From Branchiostoma floridae (taxonomy: Eukaryota; Chordata; Leptocardii; Amphioxiformes; Branchiostomatidae), in contig NC_049989.1 in the NCBI RefSeq assembly GCF_000003815.2, positions 2,646,342 to 2,710,341 of the forward strand: DNA of 64,000 nucleotides. Reading direction: 5' to 3'. This document shows positions 38,601-47,100 of this stretch, piece after piece. The notes beneath the pieces are model-generated. The model was not told the DNA's origin. It did no database searches and worked only from the letters and a program-made list of their open reading frames with translations. How positions within the stretch are numbered: the first letter of the stretch is position 1; each line of letters starts with the position of its first letter. Both the position numbers and the translations under genes were made by a program.

Positions 38601-40456
38601 TTCCTCGTATATGTGGTGTCATCTTGGAATATTCCATAGTCTACATTGTTTACCTCTGAGTTGAAGGTCATGTTATCATTCAATCTTTTCGTCAGACAAA
38701 TCCTAATAGAGCTTACAGTCGATGCATATATTGTGACTGTCCATGTTTTTCTAGCAACCTGTGGAGCCTGGTAGAGGCTAAGACTTCCATACGGACCTCA
38801 TACGGACTTGAACCCACCCGAAAGGGAGTGTAATAAACTCCGGATGTGCACAGATGAATCATTATTTGATGAGCTTCCGTTGTAAAAAGAATTGATTATA
38901 ACTGTCACGTCTTTCAGTGCTACAAAATGCCAAAAAAATGACCCCCATCAAAGCAAACTGTCAGCACAGTCATTCACCCAAGAATACCGCGAAAGATTTG
39001 TTCAAATAAAGCCGTGTGACTTTCTTATCGTTTCTTCAGACATTATGTAACAGTAGCACATTCTCAGAACGTAATTTGCATACGCTAGATTCTGAACGAT
39101 CAGCCTGGCTGGTGAATTGTTTGTATTTATCTATAATCAGTGGCAAAGTCAAACTGTAGTACTGTCTATTTATCACATTATTTTAGTTCAAAAACGTTTT
39201 TCATTCGAAACAGTGTTAACTTCTTTTACACGTCATAATGGTTGTCACAATGATATTACAATATTTCACCAGTACATTTAGAGAAAAGTTATTCTCCTTT
39301 TACACCCCTCTATCACATAATTTCTCTAGCAAGAGGTAAAAGATAACGTCTATTAGTGAAAAAACGTGATAGCACCCCTCTACCACATTAATTCATTAAT
39401 AAATGATTAAAACCGGTCTAAATTTGTGTCTCCTAGAGAAAGATGTGATAACACCCCTAAATCACATGAATCCACTAGTAAATAGACAATTATTGAACTA
39501 ACTGTTCGAAAACAAGTCATCACAACTAGAACACTATTCAGGGCTAAATATATGTGATAAATAATCAAGTCTGAAACTGTTAACAATAACTAGACACCAT
39601 TTAACCATTGACCAGAATAGTACCTCAGTTTTAATCTGTTATCTGGCATGTACAGAATCTTTTTTTAGAAATCATCACAGTTTCTTGATACTTGGTCAAC
39701 GCTATAAATTTCGTCTGCTGACTGCGATATTTTTCCCGGCAAAACATTTGAAAAACATATGAAAACCGCTACGGTATCTTAGATAGACGCTAGGAGTCTA
39801 GGAGAAACTTGACATGTGTTTTCCCAACCACAACCCACCTACCAAATATCATCAAGATCCATCCACAGCTCCTTCTTAGCGAAAGTAATTATAGACAGAA
39901 TACGGTTGCATAACACACGCTGCAAATTTGCTTTTTGGTAAGATGCATATATAATGTGTAAGCCACCAATCAGTTGTACTTATCTTTGTATTGCTATCTT
40001 TTTATGGCGTTGTTGTTTAAATGGATAGATTAAAAAATTAAAAAATTATAGACAGAGCATCATAAGTCTTCTTTGTATGCATTCTAGGAGCGGCGATATT
40101 TACTTTTTGGGAAAGCGCTGGTTCGTGAATTTTCAACATATCGGCCATGTTCCTATACCGGGAGGGCGGCAAAAACGATAATCTCTCTTCATCATAGGAA
40201 CCTGGACTACTATGTTGAAAAGATCGAATCAGTGCTCCCAAAAAATAAACGACGCTACTTCTAGAAGGCCTGCAAAGGATGCAAGGTTACACACGCGAAT
40301 ACGGCCCGGCGTTTATATGATTAAATACGATACGTTCTGTCGAGGTACTTATGATACAACAGCCATACTCACGTAGTGTTTCCTCGGCAAGTACCGCTTC
40401 TGTAAGCCCAGTGCCATCACATCGGTGACGTGCCGCTTGCTGTTGGCTGCGGGCAT
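24585..40456 (-). CDS. PX and six-SH3 protein, p47phox/Tks-like oxidase organizer
   Basis: Likely scaffold that binds membrane phosphoinositides and organizes an NADPH oxidase. Twenty-one exons join in phase to 878 codons including the stop (coordinates descending): 40456-40373, 36383-36303, 35922-35847, 35495-35419, 35044-34950, 34362-34130, 33600-33493, 32059-31942, 31294-31118, 30761-30607, 30185-30057, 29497-29393, 28882-28765, 28314-28224, 28067-28000, 27482-27361, 26991-26860, 26262-26137, 25824-25599, 25359-25150, 24687-24585. PX about 9-133; SH3 domains about 184-240, 253-308, 412-466, 482-536, 666-720 and 737-790; basic PPRR segments about 567-590 and 839-870. p47phox and NoxO1 have one SH3 pair and Tks4/5 have four or five SH3s; this has three p47phox-type pairs. 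The ATG opens [20 protein letters not shown], matching the p47phox N-terminus in length. All junctions are GT-AG. Family call firm; oxidase role inferred. Confidence 0.9.
26860..26991 (-). CDS. Linker exon 17 with NLPPPPT motif
   Basis: A 132-bp phase-1/phase-1 exon between cassettes 2 and 3. It encodes [20 protein letters not shown] followed by PPPTESGS and a basic tail (KQTLKRM). The polyproline run could be a ligand for one of the protein's own SH3 domains or a partner's; this is inference. The donor is GTAGTG, a weaker form. Confidence 0.8.
27361..30185 (-). CDS. SH3 cassette 2 with PPPRR segment, exons 11-16
   Basis: SH3-3 ([19 protein letters not shown], then [20 protein letters not shown]) and SH3-4 ([35 protein letters not shown]) repeat the exon phases of cassette 1 (1, 1, 1, 2). 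The 68-bp exon 15 ends KAPPPRR, with the last Arg split by a phase-2 intron, and exon 16 continues [20 protein letters not shown]. This resembles the APPRRSSI core of the p47phox autoinhibitory region. Several transposons sit in the introns (29063-29295, 29578-29768, 29775-29915). Confidence 0.88.
29063..29295. mobile_element. TA-flanked MITE in an intron of the SH3 gene
   Basis: Left arm CCTCGAATTTTCGGTCGCAC and right arm complement of GATCGAAAATTTGAGG, each extended by the shared CATCCGT(T/C)GACCTTCTT. TA lies on both sides (29061-29062 and 29296-29297). About 233 bp, with no coding content. Confidence 0.75.
29578..29768. mobile_element. MITE-like repeat, copy 1 of 2
   Basis: TGGCGTACCGGCCTGCGATT at the left faces CGCAGGCCGGTAC at the right. 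The internal CGTCCTTCTCG and CCAATCAC words recur in the copy at 63642-63770. It lies directly beside the MITE at 29775. No coding content. Confidence 0.7.
29775..29915. mobile_element. MITE of the TCTACCAG...CTGGTAGA family
   Basis: TAGCCTCTACCAGGCTCCG at the left is the perfect reverse complement of CGGAGCCTGGTAGAGGCTA at the right. 141 bp. The flanking nonamers CACCTGGGT and CGGCTTGGT match in 6 of 9 positions, consistent with a decayed 9-bp duplication. Confidence 0.8.
30607..34362 (-). CDS. SH3 cassette 1 and acidic linker, exons 6-10
   Basis: Exon 6 carries a proline-rich lead ([14 protein letters not shown]) and the first half of SH3-1 ([17 protein letters not shown]). Exon 7 completes it with [20 protein letters not shown], close to the p47phox SH3A signature. 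Exons 8 and 9 form SH3-2 ([20 protein letters not shown], then DGWWLV and [11 protein letters not shown]). Exon 9 ends TPTQPIR, where a phase-2 intron splits the Arg codon; exon 10 continues [13 protein letters not shown] and a polyacidic tail ([12 protein letters not shown]). The segment occupies the position of the autoinhibitory region in p47phox, but the PPRR core is degenerate here. Confidence 0.88.
31417..31717. mobile_element. Compound foldback MITE in the SH3 gene
   Basis: TAGCCTTCATTGCAGGC at the left faces GCCTGCAATGGAGGCA at the right. The core contains two copies of a TTTTGCTGGC...TTTTGTACTGGGTCGCTT-like segment that also forms the middle of the element at 61512-61642. It is therefore the same family, apparently a duplicated or chimeric copy. 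The target duplication is not clean. Confidence 0.7.
32115..32215 (+). repeat. Dispersed repeat, intronic copy in the SH3 gene
   Basis: AGCAGTTACTCTAGCAACTG, GGTTTTGGAAAC, GATGTTTCAGATGGCATCCA and TTTTCGTCAGTGTCACTGAC, in the same order as 44650-44735. Class unknown. Confidence 0.65.
32488..33290 (-). mobile_element. 5'-truncated CR1/L2-like non-LTR retrotransposon
   Basis: The minus-strand frame 33269-32805 encodes the C-terminal part of a reverse transcriptase: [20 protein letters not shown], then [17 protein letters not shown] and a [10 protein letters not shown] segment, typical of the thumb region of CR1/jockey-like elements. The minus-strand 3' end reads GAAATAAACC followed by (ATT)n, the microsatellite tail seen in CR1/L2-type elements. 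The catalytic domains are absent, so it is a dead 5' truncation. It lies in intron 7 of the SH3 gene, in the same orientation. Confidence 0.85.
33728..33800 (-). repeat. Dispersed repeat fragment
   Basis: Shares CTTATTCATAAGAAGTCCAA and CAGGCCGCTTTTCATTGA with 38468-38540, and its first half with 2975-3040. Probably a retroposon 3' end in reverse orientation. Confidence 0.55.
34950..40456 (-). CDS. PX-domain exons 1-5 of the SH3 gene
   Basis: Five exons with phases 0, 0, 1, 0 and 2 encode a p47phox-type PX domain. Exon 1 ends KRYLPRKHY and exon 2 (27 codons) reads [20 protein letters not shown], with the RRF motif at 46-48 whose Arg binds the lipid headgroup in PX domains. Exon 3 holds [15 protein letters not shown] and the PxxP loop ILPRLPG (77-80). 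Exon 4 has AEKR (Arg97), the second basic position. Exon 5 ends [20 protein letters not shown]. Exon 2 is the same length as the matching p47phox segment as I remember it. Intron 1 is about 4 kb; intron 4 carries a SINE-like copy and intron 3 a CA microsatellite. Confidence 0.9.
35070..35310 (+). mobile_element. tRNA-derived SINE-like element
   Basis: GTAGCGTAATGGTTAGTG resembles a pol III A box and CGAATTTGAATCC a degenerate B box about 45 bp further on. The unit ends in a (CAAA)n run near 35280-35302, a common SINE tail. It lies between PX exons, antisense to the SH3 gene. The call rests on box spacing and tail, not on a family match. Confidence 0.55.
35582..35830. repeat. CA and CA/GA microsatellite
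   Basis: A pure (CA)n tract at 35582-35637 is followed by GAGAGAGA and degenerate CACACATACACA stretches to about 35821. It lies in PX intron 3 of the SH3 gene. The Cys/Val-rich and His/Thr-rich frames here are artefacts. Confidence 0.95.
38468..38540 (-). repeat. Dispersed repeat fragment
   Basis: TTCATTCATGAGAAGCATAA and GCAGGCCGCTTTTCAATGAG match the fragment at 33728-33800. It lies in the large first intron of the SH3 gene. Confidence 0.55.
38744..38812. repeat. Half copy of a MITE plus shared flank
   Basis: AGCAACCTGTGGAGCCTGG and TAGAGGCTA are followed by AGACTTCCATACGGAC and a further stretch to GGACTTGAA. The same order, element end and flank together, occurs at 54046-54112. The two copies therefore share sequence beyond the element end. 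Confidence 0.75.
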
Positions 40457-40459
40457 GCC

Positions 40460-43020
40460 TGGACACACTCACTCATCCGATCCGCACAGCACCGATAAAA
40501 CTCTTTCTGATAGAAGCAGTTTTACACCGAGAAAATACACAACACCGGGCTAGAAGCGAGTAGGGTACTGTGAGGGCTGGAATTTTTTATGTTTTTTGCA
40601 CGACGCAGACAATGAATATGTTATGCATGTAATATCGCAAACTTTGGAACGGTCTATGCCTGGGGAGGGCGGCGAAATAAAAAATGAGTCCCTGCGTACA
40701 TACGGTGAAGAGATCAAACGAAACGGTTTGAATATGTCAGATAAATGATTCTAGGCGTAAATACTATGAAAAGAAAGGACTTTCTGTGACCTCCTCTTCT
40801 CGAACGTTTAAAGTGACGAAGAGAATTCTCTGCTGTACTCCCGGTGAAAATCATTACTTACGTACATCATACCAGCCACGAAAAGGAAGGGAAAAAAGTG
40901 TCTGCCTTCACTCCACCCGGCAAGAGGTGTTGAAAGTACAACTTGTTCTAACAACGGAAACTATACGCCTTGTAAATGAGTGAAGAAACATTCTATTTGG
41001 GGAATATTGATCGACCGACGAATCTGAGTGCTCAAAATGACATTTCCGGTAATAAAAAGCCCGGAATTATCTCGATAATCCAGCGAGTTTTAGATGCCCC
41101 CAAGCCTCATTCAACGTACCTCTATGTACCTCTGTGGAGGCCTAACAGCTCTAGCAATTTCTTCACCCTGTTTTTGGCATGTTTCTTTTAAATAGCAGGC
41201 ATATGAGTTTGGTAGTGGCAAAGTAGGATAGGGAATTAGCAATCTGGCATTTTGTTGACAGAGACTCTGATCACTATTTTTGCTGGTACTTGAACGGTCA
41301 ATGCTTAAAACCGGCATTTTCCCATTTCCGAAAACAGCACAATTTTGCAATTCTACGATTGCCAATTCTTTACCTAGCGATCAGACGGGTAACTGCAGTG
41401 TAGGATCTCATTGAGTATGGGAATTTCAAACAACTGATGCCAAGAATCCAGCACTTAAGGCTTTCATACAAAAATTACTTTTACAGCTTTTTAACTGTGA
41501 TAGAATTGTTTTAGCGCTTATTTTGGTTAATTTTGTAAATTTTCTAATAGACAATTCATAATCCAAACATACACACATACTAGTATTTGATTTCAATCGG
41601 TGTTGGGAGGTAGAGCCCATCCAACTTTTACCTCCCCATTGGAAGCGAGGTACCCATTTTTACAAATTTGGAGTGATCAAGTATAAAGTGCATTTCCCAA
41701 GGGCACAGCAGTGGTGGCATGTCAGAGGACCCTCTATATTCTGGGCCAAACACCATAACCAGTGTGACGTCACTTCCGGCCTTTCAATTTTGAATACTTC
41801 CGGTCGGTACAATTACGGTTGTCAAAAGGTACACTGACAGAGTTGAATTGTCAGAACATCCATGTATACGAGGGATCGCTGTTGTTTATATCCGGGCCGC
41901 GGGGCATTGGACGGTTGATGACTATCAGGACGTCAGTAGATTGGATTAAAAATTGATATTTAGATTGTCAACTCAAATTACTAGTTAATGTGTAAATCAA
42001 TCTTTTGCCAAACACCTGCTTTTTCAGGGTTTTTTTTGCCTACCACTGCGTCACCGTGACATCATCACGGTCGCTCATATAGTAACATCTGTCTTAGTAC
42101 AAAATTCCCACATTCCTTCCCATGCAGGATCTCCAGGCGTTGTCAGGAATTCCACAAATCGACGATTTCCAGCTTATATCAATTCCCACGGTACATGACT
42201 CATGACAGCATGACAGCTGGTTTCGTGCGCTTTTGACAATTCACTGCTTTTTAATTCATTTAGAATTATACCTCTTTTCCTCTCGTCCATAGTAACGATT
42301 TATTGAGGCTGTTGTGGCATACACGTAAGTTGAGTAAAGAAGACTCCTTGGACGAGAAGAATGAAGTCTTATTGGTGCGACAAAAAGTGCAGTGAATTTC
42401 CTACGGTCAACCACAAAGTCACTAACTAAAAGCTACAAAATAGAAATACAACATAAATCATAAGGTGGGGCCAATCGTGGGTTTCGCTTATAACGAAGCA
42501 ATATTTTAGCTGTCCACCCATTTTTGCACTGTGAGAGTTGTCACATCTAAATGAAATACTAGTATATCGAATCTCTTGAAATCAGTTGCATTTAAACATC
42601 ATCTACCCTGGCTGTAGAAAACCGAAATAGATCATTTTGTTTGTTTTGGTTTGTTTTATTCAAGGAGGTTGAAAAAGGAACAACCACCTTGGTTTATTTG
42701 TATGCCATACAAATAAACCGCCTCATGGCATGACACACCAGGTTTGTACTGAAGAGTCATGAGCTGCATATCTGGACAGATTCATTTGATGAATGAATGA
42801 AAATAATGATATTTATGATAATAACGTTAGATATTAGAAGATAACCACAAAGTGAAACTACGGACTTGCTGTTGTGTCCTTTGTCATTACAAGCAAGCGA
42901 TGATTGACGTGACTATGTGACGTCATTTGTGACTCACCAAATCGCTCCTTTAACACAACTTTGTAAATCCGATTGATTGGTCATTCGTTAAAAAGCAGCT
43001 TTCCGCCACCCGTTACTATA
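40460..43020. other. Intergenic region between divergent SH3 and lectin genes
   Basis: Holds the probable 5' UTR and promoter of the minus-strand SH3 gene just above 40456. No TATA box or other element could be assigned with confidence. Small frames near 40786-41365 lack splice or domain support. Confidence 0.45.
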
Positions 43021-43413
43021 CACCTTTCTCACGCGGCGGCCATGATAGATCTAAAACGAGTTCAATGTGGCAAACAAAAGGCTGTCCATCATAATTAGCA
43101 GTTCGACCAATGGTAGCCTGCCAATTAGGAATTCGACCAATAAGTGAATGGCTGCAAATTCGTTAAAAATTTGCATTATTATGTTTTTATTTTGCATCTC
43201 TTAAGGGACTATGGGGTCAGTCTACACTACTCTAAATTGCTACATCTTTCGGTGCATAACACTTCTTGTAATATTTATTATTCTATCTTATATCATGAAA
43301 ATTTTTGTGGTTTGGGGGAAAACTAAATGGGACCTGATTTTAGAAATAAGTTTTGTCTGTATGCCTCATTGACCTCTTCTTCGATCTATCATGGCCGCCG
43401 CGTGAGAAAGGTG
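43021..43413. mobile_element. TA-flanked MITE with 30-bp ends
   Basis: CACCTTTCTCACGCGGCGGC at the left and its complement at the right extend to perfect 30-bp inverted ends (inner word CATGATAGAT). TA flanks both sides (43019-43020 and 43414-43415). 393 bp, AT-rich inside, no transposase. It lies about 0.8 kb upstream of the lectin gene. Confidence 0.85.
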
Positions 43414-43574
43414 TATTCGCGATGACTATGGCATGCTGCAAATCTCCAAAATTGTGACTAAAAGGTAATTAAGTTCTTGGATACCAGGTGTGTTTTGTGT
43501 CTTCCCAACGAACAGCCGATAAAATAGTAACGGGACAAACTAGCGGGCCAGTTGTGGAAAACAGAGACAGCGCT

Positions 43575-43869
43575 NNNNNNNNNNNNNNNNNNNNNNNNNN
43601 NNNNNNNNNNNNNNNNNNNNNNNNNNNNNNNNNNNNNNNNNNNNNNNNNNNNNNNNNNNNNNNNNNNNNNNNNNNNNNNNNNNNNNNNNNNNNNNNNNNN
43701 NNNNNNNNNNNNNNNNNNNNNNNNNNNNNNNNNNNNNNNNNNNNNNNNNNNNNNNNNNNNNNNNNNNNNNNNNNNNNNNNNNNNNNNNNNNNNNNNNNNN
43801 NNNNNNNNNNNNNNNNNNNNNNNNNNNNNNNNNNNNNNNNNNNNNNNNNNNNNNNNNNNNNNNNNNNNN
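43575..43869. other. Assembly gap, 295 N
   Basis: A run of unknown bases upstream of the lectin gene. Reading frames drawn through it are meaningless. Confidence 0.99.
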
Positions 43870-44174
43870 CTTTTCACGTCTCGTGTCAAAAATCTAGACC
43901 TTGTTATTTGCAAACTTCAGTGTTATATACAACTGCACATCTCATTACAGTTTCACCTTTTTTTGTGAATTCTAAATAACGGACCATTGAAATTGTGGGC
44001 TTGTTTTGCCTAAGCGGTCAACATATGAAAGCACCGAGTAGAACATAGTTTTATACATTAACGTTAAATACAAGGCCGACCTTGATGGCACAATGTTGCT
44101 TTCATACTCCGCTTGTGTAGTACCAGCTGTTACATACGCATGTATTTCACTTTTACCGTACCCACAGCAGAAGG

Positions 44175-47100
44175 ATGACGCTTGGTGTCTATACTGCCCT
44201 CGTCATCGGCTTAATCTTAACGACGAGTCAAGTCCATGGAGGTACGTACGGCCCTTAACATGAATGACTGAATGATAGCATCTCGTATGTCGCTACTGTG
44301 TCTTAATTTTATTTTGCCTGTTCCTGTGATGCATTATCGTGTGTCTAAAGGCGGTATCTCACTGCACTTGGGGCACTGCGGGGCTCGAAAGATTACTCAA
44401 CGAATTTCGACGAACGAATTTTCTTACGTTTTCGATTTTAGCTTTCCTCCCCGCTGACTGTCTGTACACCGTGACGAACGGCGGAGACTACCGCGGGAAT
44501 GTCAGCGTGACGGAGAGCGGCCTGTCCTGCCAGCCGTGGGACTCACAGTCCCCCCACCGGCACGTCTACACGCCTGCAGACTACCCGCAGGTAATAGATC
44601 ATTTATCACAAGTGCTAGATTTTCATGTGTAACAAGACTTTTACGCCAAAAGGAGTTACTCAAGCAACTGGATATGTTTTGGAAACGGTCAGACGTTTCA
44701 GGTAGCGTCCACTAGTTTTCGTCACTGACACTGAAGAGATCTTGTTGGAGAGGATTTTTATATCCTAGCTGTGAATTGATATATGTATGTAAAGGGCTGT
44801 AGTTGAAGAACAGGTTTATCCTAACTATGAATGCAAAAAGGAGGAAGACAGATTTTCAATGGCCCAGAAGCTAGATTTTTACCGTATAAAGTTTTGTCAT
44901 AATAGTTAATTTAGTTAATTTTAAGTGCTAGATGTTTATGTGTAACAAGAAATATGTTGATTTAAGGGTTAATGACCCGCTTTGCCATATTCATGGCCGN
45001 NNNNNNNNNNNNNNNNNNNNNNNNNNNNNNNNNNNNNNNNNNNNNNNNNNNNNNNNNNNNNNNNNNNNNNNNNNNNNNNNNNNNNNNNNNNNNNNNNNNN
45101 NNNNNNNNNNNNNNNNNNNNNNNNNNNNNNNNNNNNNNNNNNNNNNNNNNNNNNNNNNNNNNNNNNNNNNNNNNNNNNNNNNNNNNNNNNNNNNNNNNNN
45201 NNNNNNNNNNNNNNNNNNNNNNNNNNNNNNNNNNNNNNNNNNNNNNNNNNNNNNNNNNNNNNNNNNNTGTGAGTAAGCGCACTTAGTCTCACTATAATCT
45301 CCTTGAAGACGTGTTTTTGCCCGTTTTAATGTCAACATGTCTTTTTTTAGATTGCCCGAATTATAACGTTTATGAAGGGCAGGCATCCAGGTGAAAAATA
45401 TTAGAAGGTGATTCCATCTCCATAACTGGATAAATTTAGAGATTTACTACTGTGTCTCTGTCTGTGTTTCCGGATTCTTATAGTCAATATAACCCAAGAA
45501 CCCCTAGATGGACTACGCTGATATTTGGTATGTAGGTAGGTGTTGGAAAGACAAAGGTCAATGTCGATTTGGGGCTTTCTGGTAAGTGACCTTGGTACTG
45601 CAGCAAAACATCTGGGTTTTTATTATTTCTTTGAAATGTGTACTTTGNNNNNNNNNNNNNNNNNNNNNNNNNNNNNNNNNNNNNNNNNNNNNNNNNNNNN
45701 NNNNNNNNNNNNNNNNNNNNNNNNNNNNNNNNNNNNNNNNNNNNNNNTTCTACAAGTACGTGACGGACCCACTGAGGTTCACCCAGGGGAATGACTACTG
45801 TCGGGCAGAGGGCGGCTACCTCGCTTCCATTCACTCTGCTGAGGAGAACGACTTCGTCTATTCCGTCGCCGGACCGACCGCCGGTTGGATAGGCCTGACC
45901 GTAACAAACACGGTAAGAACAAGGTCAAGGAGCTTCTATCAAAGGAGGTTTGATGAAACCTTCTTGGTTAAGGTGCTATTCAACTGCACTTGGGGCGCCC
46001 GTGAGGCACTGCGGGTTTCGAAAGATTACTCAAGGAATTTCAAAGAAAAGAACGAATAGACGATTTTCTACGTTTTGTGTATTTTGTTGTCTTCTAAGTC
46101 ATATGCAATACGCAATATCTAAATTATAAATTATAAAAGCGACAGAAATAACAGAACAGTGCCGCAGTGAACCTGCCTTGCAGTGCCGCACCAGTGCAGT
46201 GAGATACCATCTTAAGATCTAGACCAGCCTAAGAACTAGATAGCTCTTGGGCATACCTCGAGCACGTAAAAGAAGCCGCCACACTTATGGAAAAGAGTAG
46301 GGGTCATTTCTGGTGTGGGTTGAACTGGGTTCAATCAAAAACATTCCGGCAAAATGGGGTAGGGGATTCCCGAGCAGCCTTCGTAACCCCAGCTTGGCTT
46401 ATTGAGTTAGTTAGTCGAACTTGCCGAAGCACATCTTTCTGACTTAAGAGAAGAGGTACTGCTACGCGTATACGGTGTTAGGTCAGTGCCCATGTGGCTT
46501 TACACTGACCAAACTCGTCAAAAAAGAGACAAAAACTCAAGAAGTGGTTGGTAGATCGTAATGATTTTCTTGTATCTTTTCTATCTGTTCTAATGTGTAC
46601 AGCGAGTGCTTGCGTGGCAGGATGGTACGTCTGTGGACTACCAGCAGTGGCATCCGGGCGAGCCGAGGTACTTCTACTCGCTCGCCTGTACCACCATGTG
46701 GTCAAATAAAGGCGGTAAGTCTTCATTATGCTATGTTGTCGTCATGTTCTGTATGTCATGTTTGTTCATTAGGTGTCCTCCTGCGATGTGTTATGATTTA
46801 TGATTTTCTCCTGGTCAACCCATGGAGATGTACAGGTGATTTGGAGCTTTGTATCGTGTCATGTTATCGTAATGTTTTATATGGCGTCGTAAGTTCGAGT
46901 GTGTCGTTTAACGATAATGTTTTCAGCATCTTTATGGATACATTTTGCTTCAGAAGACACGCACAGGTACAGACAGACAGGCACACACACACACATATGC
47001 AAGTAAAGTGTATCGAATCTTGCTTTCCCGGTGCATAGAAAAGCAATATGAAACTCTAAACCTTCCGAGGAAAACGTAGAAAAGTTTCTTGTTTATTTCT

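Noticed and set aside
40287-40472. Minus-strand frame starting [12 protein letters not shown]
   Set aside because: Wrong frame: exon 1 is read one frame over (MPAANSK...KRYLPRKHY), which alone gives the PX sequence and the needed phase 0.
43458-43979. Long frames through N-runs, here and at 44932-45386 and 45484-46059
   Set aside because: Assembly gaps, not sequence. Only the lectin exon from 45748 is supported.
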